This document shows positions 1 to 8,218 of a DNA stretch of 56,471 nucleotides, one piece after another. Each line of letters opens with the position of its first letter. The first letter of the stretch is position 1. The DNA is from Alphaproteobacteria bacterium (GTDB lineage Bacteria; Pseudomonadota; Alphaproteobacteria; Rhodospirillales; Rhodospirillaceae). Under the pieces are notes generated by a model that was given only the letters and a program-made list of their open reading frames with translations, was not told the DNA's origin and did no database searches. Made by a program: the position numbers and the translations under genes. The DNA is taken from the NCBI GenBank assembly GCA_030432435.1, contig JAUIGX010000002.1:1-56471 (forward strand), written 5' to 3'.

Positions 1-96
1 AACGTCGTTGGCGGTCAATGCCTGCGCTAGCGCACCGCCCGGGGCAGCAGTTAGGAAACCCAACGTACAGAAAATAAGTGCCGAAAGAGTTTTCAT
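1..96 (-). CDS. Secreted protein, 5' end only (cut by window edge)
   Basis: Only the first 32 codons are inside the window. They encode a basic start (MKT), a hydrophobic core and an Ala-rich stretch ending ALA-Q, which is a typical Sec signal peptide with cleavage expected near residue 25. The ATG overlaps the TGA of the preceding gene (ATGA at 93-96), so translation is probably coupled and the protein belongs to the redox operon that starts at 5465. The mature part is outside the window, so no function can be given. A periplasmic partner of the decahaem cytochrome is plausible but is inference from position only. Confidence 0.7.
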   Translation of the reverse strand, partial: MKTLSALIFCTLGFLTAAPGGALAQALTANDV

Positions 97-512
97 CGAT
101 CAACGACCAAGTAGCCCCATCGCAAATCTTCAGCGGTGCGCACGATCACCGTGAATGTGATGGGAAGAAATTGTGTGGAGAGATCTTCGTCTGTCAGCTG
201 AAATGTGAGAACAGACTCAGCCGACGACATCAACCCGAGGTCGACGAGCGATTCTGTTTCTCCGTTCCACGGCACCCAATACCCACTCGAAGTTCTCTGG
301 CGGGCCGCATTACTCTGGAACCGTGCGACCGCGTGGCTCGACAGGACTTTCAACTCGCTAACATCTACGGCCAGCGACAATCCGTTCTCTAGATCGCTCA
401 CACTTTGGCGTCCAAAGTCCGAACCGGACGTGGAGAGTTCATACGGGTCCGCCGCAACAGACCCACTACCAATACACAAGATCAATGCAAAAACGGATAG
501 GGGCAGTTTCAC
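93..512 (-). CDS. Small secreted protein of unknown function in the redox operon
   Basis: The 139-residue product has a signal peptide (about residues 1-21, ending SVAA-D) and a mature part of about 118 residues rich in Ser, Leu and acidic residues. I see no CXXCH motif, lipobox or other cofactor motif, and the mature part has no cysteine. The start is GTG and overlaps the TGA of the FHA-decahaem gene (GTGA at 509-512), and its own stop overlaps the next ATG. It is therefore translated as part of the operon and exported with the cytochrome. I do not recognise the family. A chaperone or docking protein for the multihaem cytochrome is one possibility, without direct evidence. Confidence 0.75.
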   Translation of the reverse strand: MKLPLSVFALILCIGSGSVAADPYELSTSGSDFGRQSVSDLENGLSLAVDVSELKVLSSHAVARFQSNAARQRTSSGYWVPWNGETESLVDLGLMSSAESVLTFQLTDEDLSTQFLPITFTVIVRTAEDLRWGYLVVDR

Positions 513-2227
513 TGGCCGAACTCCGTCGTGGCTGCCTCAAACGGCGGAGCGTCGGGTTGCATCAATTCCAGACCATCCTGATGAAAGCGATGACAATCAA
601 CGCATGTGCTTGGAACAAGGTCCGCAGCATGCTCCCCGCCATGGCACGACCGGCAAGTCTCGATAGAAGGCATTAACACATCGGCCGATGTAATCGATGT
701 TTTAACTGCGTGACATGTTTGGCAGTCCACCGCGTTATGTTTCTTGTGAGTAAACGTCGCCTTGGGAAACCACTGAGTGGCAATATATACCGGCTCTACA
801 CGCCAAGTCGCCGATGACGGGTCGTCGGAAACCTGATGGCACTCCTCGCATAATCCGCGACCAAAGCGGCCGTTCACAACTTCTGCAGCCTTTGCGATTG
901 CCCAATTCTGCGCGGCTTTTTTCTCGCCAGGCGTCAGCGGTGTGCCTGGACGACGACGTAAAATCTCAGGGGCTTCAGGTTCCTGATAGCCCCCCCGCAT
1001 CGCCACAGCTTGATAGAGATCGTTAATTTGATCAAACACTAGCGACGGCTCGCTATGCACCATTTCCCGGTCTGGGAACTGTGTATCAAATCGCAAGGCG
1101 TGACATTCATGACAGTGATTTTCGAACGATATCGGCAGCATGGATATACCGCCGTCATCACTGACGTGACAGTTATTGCAGTCAAGCTGGATGTTGCCCT
1201 TTACCGGATGCTCCACACCCTCCGCACGCAAATGGTCTTCATGATTGAAAATAATTCCCGAGTTTTCTGTCGGAACCGGTGTGCCCCCCATTGGCCGCGT
1301 GCGGTCCAAAACCTGCGCCCCAACAGTCTTCGCGACCGAGGGACGAAAGTCCGGATGATCCGTTGCGAAATCCGTCGCGTTCAACAGTTTCGTTTCTACA
1401 TCGTGGCCCGGGAGGTCTTGGTGACAATCGGCGCAAAACTCCTGGTCATCCCGGACGATAGAGACTTCGCCATGATGCTCTTTGTGGCAGTTCTGGCACG
1501 ACGTATCGCCGAACGAGGCAAACGCGAACGTGTGCGGATTGGCATGGTGAGAAATTTTGGGATGGCACGACGCGCAGGTTTCATCCTGCACGGGCACAAA
1601 TGCCTTCACGTGGCACACTTCGCAACTATTCCCGAAAAACCGATGCGCCGAAGACAGCTCACCCGTATTCCAAATTGTCGTCGGCGCATGCGCGAGCGCG
1701 TTTCGATCCATCGCCGAGATATCAATATGCGCACTACCGCTAAACCAAGTTGCAATCATTGGAACAATAAGAACTGCAGCCAGCACCACTGCAAACAGAC
1801 CCCAGGACAATTGCCTCTTAGAGATGCCGACATCATCGGTGCGTACGTTCGAGCGCGTTAAAAGACTTGCTAATTCGTCGTCTTGTGGCGCCGTCATCTC
1901 GACGGAGAAAGTAACGTCCGCCTGGCTCTCGGGCGGCTCGACAATGATGACGTATGGGCCAATACGAAGTTCATCACGCTCGTGGATACGCCGGGTGTGA
2001 ACTAGATGGCCGTTGACCGACACGCTCTCTCCGGCAAGCGCTTCGATATAAAGGTTTTCAGATCGCCGGATGATCTGCGCGTGTTGCAAAAGAACCCGGG
2101 AGTCCGGCAATTCAACGTCACACGTAGTAGCACGTCCGAAAGCCACGATCTCAGAATCAAAGGATTCTTCGCGGACAGCTGTGCCTCCGTTCGTCTTACG
2201 CGTGATGTATCTAATGAGAACTTTCAA
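509..2227 (-). CDS. FHA domain - membrane anchor - decahaem cytochrome c fusion
   Basis: The 572-residue protein has three parts. Residues 1-100 read as an FHA domain (G31-R32, H49, N72-G73), although the usual phosphopeptide-contacting Ser three residues before the His is replaced by Leu46. Residues about 141-162 form one hydrophobic membrane helix. The rest is a periplasmic region with ten CXXCH haem-c sites starting at residues 202, 218, 244, 265, 350, 372, 460, 502, 525 and 542, and many extra His residues that could be distal ligands. The FHA part should lie in the cytoplasm and the haems in the periplasm. The start is TTG with a GGTAGG ribosome site, in frame two codons after the TAG of the haem b gene. 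It probably accepts electrons from the upstream membrane cytochrome b. Domain calls are confident; the reaction is unknown. Confidence 0.88.
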   Translation of the reverse strand: MKVLIRYITRKTNGGTAVREESFDSEIVAFGRATTCDVELPDSRVLLQHAQIIRRSENLYIEALAGESVSVNGHLVHTRRIHERDELRIGPYVIIVEPPESQADVTFSVEMTAPQDDELASLLTRSNVRTDDVGISKRQLSWGLFAVVLAAVLIVPMIATWFSGSAHIDISAMDRNALAHAPTTIWNTGELSSAHRFFGNSCEVCHVKAFVPVQDETCASCHPKISHHANPHTFAFASFGDTSCQNCHKEHHGEVSIVRDDQEFCADCHQDLPGHDVETKLLNATDFATDHPDFRPSVAKTVGAQVLDRTRPMGGTPVPTENSGIIFNHEDHLRAEGVEHPVKGNIQLDCNNCHVSDDGGISMLPISFENHCHECHALRFDTQFPDREMVHSEPSLVFDQINDLYQAVAMRGGYQEPEAPEILRRRPGTPLTPGEKKAAQNWAIAKAAEVVNGRFGRGLCEECHQVSDDPSSATWRVEPVYIATQWFPKATFTHKKHNAVDCQTCHAVKTSITSADVLMPSIETCRSCHGGEHAADLVPSTCVDCHRFHQDGLELMQPDAPPFEAATTEFGQ

Positions 2228-2233
2228 CGCAGC

Positions 2234-3058
2234 CTACCAATAGTAAAAGACTGTTACGACGTGCGCGATTAACGCTGCAAGCATCGCGAATGTCAGCGGA
2301 ACGTGGAAATACAGCCAGACTTGAAGTCCAAGCCTCAATTGAATGTCACGGCGAAGACGACGCAACAGCCCTTCTTTCTTAACGAGCCGCGCGAGAAGAT
2401 CTCTGCGAGCGGTGGACAATCCCTGCCCGCCCGCTTGCTCTACGTAATGCCTAGCAGCTGAGGTCGGGCAATGCGGGTCTGTCCCGGATAGCTGGCGAAA
2501 AAAGCCGTTGCCGATTCTGGTTGTCTTAACAGACTCATAAACGACATTGTTTGTTTGATCGTCGAGCGTCATTGCCAAGGTCCGAATATCGCGATCAAGG
2601 TCTGCAATTTGGCTAAGCATAACTTCCGCGGAAAGGCCGCCGCGATTTTGTGAAAGGAGGCGCGGAAATCGGCTGTAAAAATAAAGGCCTACTACTCCGC
2701 TGAGCGCCACGCCCATCATCAAAGCATACAAAAGAGTATGAATATTCCAGCCGAACTGAAAGCCGCTGTGCAACGTTGCAACAATGAGCAACGCCAGCCC
2801 TAAATACACGTGGGCCGACAGCCAGTCTTCCAGACGACCGCTATTACCCTTGTAGGAACGCTTGCGAATACCGAACCACGCAAGCCACAGCATAAGGCCG
2901 GCACTGATTGTGCCCAAAGTGTACCCTAACCATGTGCCTCCATTCGGACTTCCAACCGGCGTGTGCGCAATAAACAGAACGCTGGAAATCGCCACTAGCA
3001 CAAGCGCCCATTTCAAATAACGGTACTTGCGGTAGATCAGAATAGATTCATGCGCCAT
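2234..3058 (-). CDS. Membrane cytochrome b-like protein with two 14-residue-spaced His pairs
   Basis: The 274-residue protein has about five hydrophobic helices (near 17-33, 45-62, 82-99, 107-128 and 249-271). His83 and His97 lie in the third helix, and His252 and His266 in the last. Each pair is 14 residues apart, the spacing used in bc1-type cytochrome b to bind two stacked b haems across the membrane. A long charged segment (about 140-245) between the fourth and fifth helices is probably cytoplasmic. I chose the ATG at 3058, preceded by AGAGAA, over an upstream in-frame ATG at 3163 that would overlap the flavoprotein gene. The gene lies 7 bp after the flavoprotein and 6 bp before the decahaem gene, so a role as transmembrane electron conduit is inferred. 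It resembles ferric-reductase-like membrane domains but I cannot name a family. Confidence 0.8.
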   Translation of the reverse strand: MAHESILIYRKYRYLKWALVLVAISSVLFIAHTPVGSPNGGTWLGYTLGTISAGLMLWLAWFGIRKRSYKGNSGRLEDWLSAHVYLGLALLIVATLHSGFQFGWNIHTLLYALMMGVALSGVVGLYFYSRFPRLLSQNRGGLSAEVMLSQIADLDRDIRTLAMTLDDQTNNVVYESVKTTRIGNGFFRQLSGTDPHCPTSAARHYVEQAGGQGLSTARRDLLARLVKKEGLLRRLRRDIQLRLGLQVWLYFHVPLTFAMLAALIAHVVTVFYYW

Positions 3059-3065
3059 CGTTTCT

Positions 3066-5465
3066 CTACCGACCCGACATCGCCAAAGACATGAAGTCTT
3101 CGGGGCTGACGCGAGCTGCCGCCCCGGTTGGGCAAGCCCGAACACACGAAGCGCCCCCTTCAATACCCTTACACATGTCGCACTTCACTGCGCGCTTGAT
3201 AACGTCGCTGGCCGAGCCGCCGGTCTTGTTTTTAGAAAGATGGGTTTTATCCCCAGGAGCCGGCCCCTTACCAAACAGTAGCCAACCGAACAGATCAAAC
3301 TTTTCCTCGGGTGGCGACGCCATTTGAATTACACCGTAGGGACAGTTGCGCTGACAGTTCCCGCAGCCGATGCAGCTGTCATCGATAAACACCTCGCCAT
3401 CAGGCGCCCGGTGGATTGCATTTGGCGGGCAATCCGCCATGCAATGAGGGTGTTGGCAGTGTCTGCATGACGTAGGCACGTGAATAGTGGCAAATGACGG
3501 CCCCGCGCCACGGTCCAACCGCGAAATTCCATCGTGTGTTTCGGCGCAAGCTTTTTCACAATTATCGCAATGGACGCATAGGCTTTCGTCAATCAAAAGA
3601 ACGTCAGTTCCTTCGCCAACACCCTGCTCTACCAAGAATTGGATGATATTTCCGGCTTCCGGCCGTCCTTCCATCTGCTCGTTACTGCGTATGCGCTCAC
3701 GGAATTTTGCCTCGACCGCCGTACGCACGCTGTCATTCGACTGCATCAATGCTTTGAAGGATTGGCCGAGAATACAAATTGTCTCCACGTTGTGCGCGGC
3801 CCGAACCGTCGCCGACCTCGGCATATCCGATAACAACGCCATTTCGCCGACATAGTTACCGGACGGCACGTAATTTAAGACGACGTCCTTTCCACCGATC
3901 CGCTTGGAAATTGTACAGGAACCAGCCCGTATGAGGTGCATGTGATCACCCTCATCGCCCTCTTCAAAGAGCACTTCCCCTGCCTTGAAACGATGAATTT
4001 CCGCCGTATCAACGAGAGTTTTAAGGTCTTCGACCGGCACCCCGGGCGTCAGGTACATCTGGACTTGACGCAGGATCGCCGTTTTATCCAGTGTTCGCCG
4101 AACCTCTTCAACGGACTGAATAAGTTTAAGCATCGTCCGTCTTGTCGTTTCGAAAAGCACACAGTCGGTAGCCGCCACCACGGTCGCTGTGCGCCGCCGA
4201 CCCGAGATAAGCCCCATCTCGCCGAAAAACTCTCCTTCGCCGAGGGTAACCATCTGCGTGGGATCAGAAGGGTTTATCTGAATACCGACCGTTCCGCGAA
4301 AGATCGTAAAAAAGGTATCCGAGTAGTCATTCCGCTCAAAAACGACTTCGCCCTTTTTGAGAGGATGAACCTTGGATTCCAGCATCGTTTCCCGAAGCAG
4401 CAGCGGATTCAGACCAGCAAATATTGGAATCGATGTGCGAATTGAAGCCAACACTTCGTTGACCTTGACCTTTCCCATACCGGAGAATCGCTCCTCCAAT
4501 ATCGGCTGATCCGCCGGCGCAATATCATTGCCTGCAATGTACTCAACAACCTCGTATCCCTGATTGAGCGCCTGCTTGATAAGCGGATAACCGCCCAGCG
4601 CGCCTATGATGTACAGACCGGGGACGTTCGATTCATACGTTTCTGAAACTTCGGGCAATGCCCCGGCATCGGCGCTTGGAAACACAATGCCGCAGCTCTC
4701 AACAAACTTGCGCGGAGGCGATGCGCCGAGACGGGCGATGATACGATCGCACGGCACCCTCGCTTCGCCGTCTTCCGTTTCAAGAACAAGGACGCCCGGC
4801 TCAATAAGCGACGGTGAAGCGCTATAATAACACTGCACATCGCCTCTGGAGATCGCGTCCGTGATCAGCGACAGATTACTCTGCTTCGCGCGCGCGAATT
4901 CGCTGCGCCGGTTTATGATGATAACCGTATTGAGCCGAGATAATGCGACCGCATTCTCAATCGCCGCGTCACCGGCACCAATCACGACGATGGTTTCCGC
5001 CTCGTACTCATCAGGATCATCAAGCTGATACTGAACAAACGGCAGGTCGGCGCCCTCACAGCGCAATTTGTTTATATTTCCCTGCAATCCGATAGACAGC
5101 ACCACAGTCTCGGCTAAGACCGTGTCCCCACCAGCAAGGGAGAGTGTGAATACGCCGTCTTGTTTGGTAATCGCGCTAACATCTGCGTTGTAGCGGACAT
5201 TAGCCTTATGCCGATCTAGCCCCTGATCCCAGGCCTCCAAAACCTCTTCGCGCTTGCCGGCCTGGAAGCTCAGGTCCGAGCGCAGTGGCAGAATGTCCGG
5301 CGTTGCCATGACAAACTTGCCTTTTTGGTACTTATATATGGTGTCCGAGGCATGATCAGTCCGCTCAAGTAGGACGTGCGTCATACCGAGTTTAGCGGCA
5401 TGCGCGGCGGCACTCGCCCCCGCCGGGCCCGAACCGACGATGGCGACCTTAACGACCTCCGACAA
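3066..5465 (-). CDS. FAD/NAD(P) oxidoreductase - two cNMP-binding domains - four [4Fe-4S] ferredoxin fusion
   Basis: The 799-residue soluble protein has three modules. Residues 1-315 form a thioredoxin-reductase-like flavoprotein: FAD motif GSGPAG at 11-16, NAD(P) motif GAGDAA at 163-168, and a C-terminal FAD region near 285-300. It has no CXXC redox disulfide. Residues about 345-460 and 475-585 are two cyclic-nucleotide-binding domains, each with a phosphate-binding-cassette pattern (FGEMGL...RRTA at 414-427; VGEMALL...PRSA at 539-552). Residues 620-799 form a DmsB/NrfC-like ferredoxin with four Cys groups beginning at 630, 667, 698 and 762, enough for four cubane clusters. It probably takes electrons from NAD(P)H, or from a ferredoxin, and passes them to the membrane haem b. 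The start is TTG behind GGGGGA. It is the first gene of the operon. Confidence 0.88.
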   Translation of the reverse strand: MSEVVKVAIVGSGPAGASAAAHAAKLGMTHVLLERTDHASDTIYKYQKGKFVMATPDILPLRSDLSFQAGKREEVLEAWDQGLDRHKANVRYNADVSAITKQDGVFTLSLAGGDTVLAETVVLSIGLQGNINKLRCEGADLPFVQYQLDDPDEYEAETIVVIGAGDAAIENAVALSRLNTVIIINRRSEFARAKQSNLSLITDAISRGDVQCYYSASPSLIEPGVLVLETEDGEARVPCDRIIARLGASPPRKFVESCGIVFPSADAGALPEVSETYESNVPGLYIIGALGGYPLIKQALNQGYEVVEYIAGNDIAPADQPILEERFSGMGKVKVNEVLASIRTSIPIFAGLNPLLLRETMLESKVHPLKKGEVVFERNDYSDTFFTIFRGTVGIQINPSDPTQMVTLGEGEFFGEMGLISGRRRTATVVAATDCVLFETTRRTMLKLIQSVEEVRRTLDKTAILRQVQMYLTPGVPVEDLKTLVDTAEIHRFKAGEVLFEEGDEGDHMHLIRAGSCTISKRIGGKDVVLNYVPSGNYVGEMALLSDMPRSATVRAAHNVETICILGQSFKALMQSNDSVRTAVEAKFRERIRSNEQMEGRPEAGNIIQFLVEQGVGEGTDVLLIDESLCVHCDNCEKACAETHDGISRLDRGAGPSFATIHVPTSCRHCQHPHCMADCPPNAIHRAPDGEVFIDDSCIGCGNCQRNCPYGVIQMASPPEEKFDLFGWLLFGKGPAPGDKTHLSKNKTGGSASDVIKRAVKCDMCKGIEGGASCVRACPTGAAARVSPEDFMSLAMSGR

Positions 5466-5857
5466 CTTTGTGGTCCCCCGAGAACATACGCTTTAAAGGC
5501 GCAAAATAGGGGCTTGGCTACAACCTAGTCAATCAACGATCACAAATAACCTATTACAACAATAACATAGCCTCATATGCCACCCAGAGTTATGGGTGTT
5601 GATCAACAGTACAAATAGAAGCCCTCGCGCATTTGTAGCGGCCCCCGAGACAGAGCTGCCCGCCGACAAGCCCACTCCGAGAGCGCCGAGGGACCGAAGA
5701 CATCAAAATAAGATCCGGTACCTCGCCAGCCACGCCAGGCCTAAACCGCCGGAAACTGAATGTCAGGGTTTTGCGAAGCCGTCACGCGCAGGACGCAAAG
5801 CGCCTGTGCGTCCACAATTTCACAACACACTGAGATATGAGGGAGAAATGAGTAAAA
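5466..5857. other. Intergenic region upstream of the redox operon
   Basis: No supported gene lies in this 392-base stretch. It holds the leader of the redox operon on the minus strand. Visible elements are a 6-bp inverted repeat (CACCCA/TGGGTG, 5581-5598), an overlapping perfect 12-bp palindrome TGTTGATCAACA (5597-5608), and a 7-bp inverted repeat (GGACGCA at 5791-5797 with TGCGTCC at 5807-5813) downstream of tRNA-His. The last has no T-run, so it is at best a weak transcript end. I could not identify a convincing -35/-10 pair for the operon. Confidence 0.6.
5597..5608. promoter_or_regulatory. Perfect 12-bp palindrome, possible operator of the redox operon
   Basis: TGTTGATCAACA is its own reverse complement and lies about 130 bp before the flavoprotein start codon, next to a second inverted repeat. 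It contains TTGAT/ATCAA half-sites like those of FNR/CRP proteins but without the usual 4-base spacer, so it is not a standard FNR box. An operator role is inference only. Confidence 0.25.
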
Positions 5858-5935
5858 TGGGGCGAGTAACGGGTCTCGAACCCGTGACCTCCTGGACCAC
5901 AACCAGGCGCTCTAACCAACTGAGCTATACCCGCC
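5858..5935 (-). tRNA. tRNA-His (GTG)
   Basis: The minus strand folds into a full cloverleaf. The acceptor stem pairs GCGGGTA with TACTCGC, the anticodon stem is CCTGG/CCAGG with loop TTGTGGT (anticodon GTG), the T arm is ACGGG-TTCGAGA-CCCGT, and CCA is encoded at 5860-5858. An extra G at 5935 faces discriminator C at 5861, the G-1 identity element specific to tRNA-His. Confidence 0.96.
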
Positions 5936-5962
5936 ACCGAGCGTCCGCAGACGCGATGCGGT

Positions 5963-5991
5963 TCCTAACCCCTTTCCTGGGTAAGCGTCAA
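5963..5991 (-). promoter_or_regulatory. Candidate sigma-70 promoter of tRNA-His
   Basis: On the minus strand TTGACG (5991-5986) is followed after 17 bases by TTAGGA (5968-5963). The -35 is strong and the -10 moderate. The distance to the tRNA 5' end (about 28 bases) fits a short leader. Confidence 0.45.
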
Positions 5992-6131
5992 GCCGCTCCG
6001 CTTGGACCCCGAGCACAAAACTGCTCAAGAATTGACCATTTTGTTTTGTTATTAAGCATAATTGATCTGAAACCCGTGCGTTTAGACCGTTATAGTCCAA
6101 TGAATCCCCCGTATTCTTTCCGCCCCTCAAG

Positions 6132-6149
6132 TTGGCACGACTCTTGAAC
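6132..6149 (+). promoter_or_regulatory. Sigma-54-type promoter of glnB-glnA
   Basis: TTGGCACG (6132-6139) followed after 4 bases by TTGAAC (6144-6149) matches the -24/-12 consensus YTGGCACG-N4-TTGCW, with A in place of C at the -12 GC. Transcription would start near 6160, about 55 bases before the glnB start. Sigma-54/NtrC control of glnB is well known in proteobacteria, which supports the call. I did not find a clear NtrC site upstream. Confidence 0.7.
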
Positions 6150-6158
6150 TACAGGTAG

Positions 6159-6554
<396 letters not shown>

Positions 6555-6702
6555 TCCGTTTAGCCAAATCGCCGGAGACAAAGAAAAAATACCCGGCGCA
6601 TACCAACTACGCGCAGTACACGAATTAAGACGATAGTCCGCAAGGGTTAGCTGCGCTCTTACAAAACATCGCAACAGCGAACGGCAGGAACAGGAAAGCA
6701 CC

Positions 6703-8112
6703 ATGTCAGACGTAAAAAAGATCTTGGAGATGATTAAAGAAAAGGAAGTCAAATATGTTGATTTCCGATTCACCAATCCGGCGGGGAAATGGCAGCATAC
6801 GGCACAGTATGTGGACACCGTAGACGAAGAAATGCTGACAGAAGGCATTATGTTCGACGGATCTTCCATTGCGGGATGGAAAGATATCAATGAGTCCGAC
6901 ATGAGCTTGAGACCGGACCTCTCAACAGCCGTCATGGACCCTTTTACCGCGCAGCCGACTCTCATCCTTTTCTGCGACGTGATAGAGCCCTCCACCGGCC
7001 AACTCTATGAACGCTGCCCGCGCTCCATCGCGCACAGAGCGATTGATTACATGGCGGCGGCAGGCGTCGGCGACACAGCGTACTTTGGCCCCGAAGCTGA
7101 GTTTTTCATCTTTGACGATGTGCGCTATTCGACGTCACCGAACAACATGTTCTTCTCCCTGGACAGTGAGGAAGGCCCGTACAACGACGGTCGCCCCTAC
7201 GAAGAAGGCAACCCGGGCCACCGCCCGCGCGTCAAAGGGGGATATTTTCCTGTCGCCCCCGTCGACAGTGCGCAAGACTTGCGGGCTGAAATGGTTTCCG
7301 TTCTGTCGGAGATGGGCCTCTCGATGGAAAAGCACCATCACGAAGTGGCTCCTGCTCAACATGAACTCGGCATCAAATTCGATACCTTGATGAAGATGGC
7401 CGACGGTATGCAGATTTATAAATACGGTGTGCACATGGTTGCCCACTCGTATGGCAAAACGGCAACTTTCATGCCCAAGCCAGTGTTTCAAGACAACGGC
7501 TCGGGCATGCACGTCCACCAGTCCATCTGGAAGGACGGAAAAAACACCTTCGCCGGATCAGGCTATGCAGATCTGTCCGAAACGTGCCTGTACTACATTG
7601 GCGGGATCATCAAACACGCCAAAGCGATCAACGCGTTCACCAACCCCACGACCAATAGCTACAAGCGGTTGGTGCCGGGCTACGAAGCACCGGTGTTGCT
7701 CGCCTACTCCGCGCGCAACCGCTCCGCGTCTTGCCGTATCCCGCACGTCTCAAGCCCCAAAGGCAAGCGTGTCGAAGTACGCTTCCCAGATCCCTCGGCA
7801 AATCCGTATCTGGCCTACTCCGCCATGCTGATGGCCGGCCTTGACGGCATCAAAAACAAAATTCATCCGGGCGACCCGATGGATAAGAACCTTTATGACC
7901 TGCCTCCCGAGGAACTGGCTGGCGTGCCGACCGTTTGCGGAAGCCTCCGTGAAGCTCTCGATAACCTCAATGCAGACCGTGACTTCTTGACGGCAGGCGA
8001 TGTGTTCACCAACGATATGATTGATGGCTACATCAGCTTGAAGATGAACGAAGTGATGCGCTTTGAGACCACACCGCATCCGGTGGAATACGAAATGTAT
8101 TACAGCGTCTAA
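6703..8112 (+). CDS. glnA: Glutamine synthetase type I
   Basis: The 469-residue product makes glutamine from glutamate, ammonia and ATP as a cytoplasmic dodecamer. Typical GSI segments are present: [11 protein letters not shown] near residue 50, the metal/substrate region with EAEFFIFDD, the [10 protein letters not shown] loop, and NLYDLPPEE around residue 397, whose Tyr is the adenylylation site of the GSI-beta type. The ATG follows AGGAAAG. A strong terminator follows at 8143-8177. Regulation by PII (encoded upstream) and by adenylylation is expected from the family. Confidence 0.97.
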   Translation: MSDVKKILEMIKEKEVKYVDFRFTNPAGKWQHTAQYVDTVDEEMLTEGIMFDGSSIAGWKDINESDMSLRPDLSTAVMDPFTAQPTLILFCDVIEPSTGQLYERCPRSIAHRAIDYMAAAGVGDTAYFGPEAEFFIFDDVRYSTSPNNMFFSLDSEEGPYNDGRPYEEGNPGHRPRVKGGYFPVAPVDSAQDLRAEMVSVLSEMGLSMEKHHHEVAPAQHELGIKFDTLMKMADGMQIYKYGVHMVAHSYGKTATFMPKPVFQDNGSGMHVHQSIWKDGKNTFAGSGYADLSETCLYYIGGIIKHAKAINAFTNPTTNSYKRLVPGYEAPVLLAYSARNRSASCRIPHVSSPKGKRVEVRFPDPSANPYLAYSAMLMAGLDGIKNKIHPGDPMDKNLYDLPPEELAGVPTVCGSLREALDNLNADRDFLTAGDVFTNDMIDGYISLKMNEVMRFETTPHPVEYEMYYSV

Positions 8113-8142
8113 GGATCGAAGTTCGCATCCTTGCTCTCGTAG

Positions 8143-8177
8143 CGCCCTGCCGGTCCTGCCCGGCAGGGCGTTTTTTT
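8143..8177 (+). terminator. Rho-independent terminator of glnBA
   Basis: CGCCCTGCCG (8143-8152) pairs perfectly with CGGCAGGGCG (8161-8170) over an 8-base loop, directly followed by seven T (8171-8177). It lies 31 bp after the glnA stop. Confidence 0.95.
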
Positions 8178-8218
8178 GCCAAGACTTGTGGCCATTACGA
8201 GAGATTTAGGCGCTCAAA

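Noticed and set aside
1055-1861. Long open frame on the plus strand (268 codons)
   Set aside because: It is antisense to the decahaem cytochrome gene. The reverse-complemented CXXCH codons and skewed composition keep it open, and its product (Arg/His-rich) resembles no protein.
3066-5465. Thioredoxin reductase
   Set aside because: The N-terminal fold is similar, but the catalytic CXXC is missing and the protein carries cNMP and ferredoxin domains.
5597-5608. FNR/CRP box
   Set aside because: The half-sites TTGAT and ATCAA overlap and are not separated by four bases, so it does not fit the consensus. It is kept only as a palindrome.
5791-5813. Terminator of tRNA-His
   Set aside because: The 7-bp stem has no T-run on the minus strand and lies 45 bp after the tRNA; evidence is too weak to call.
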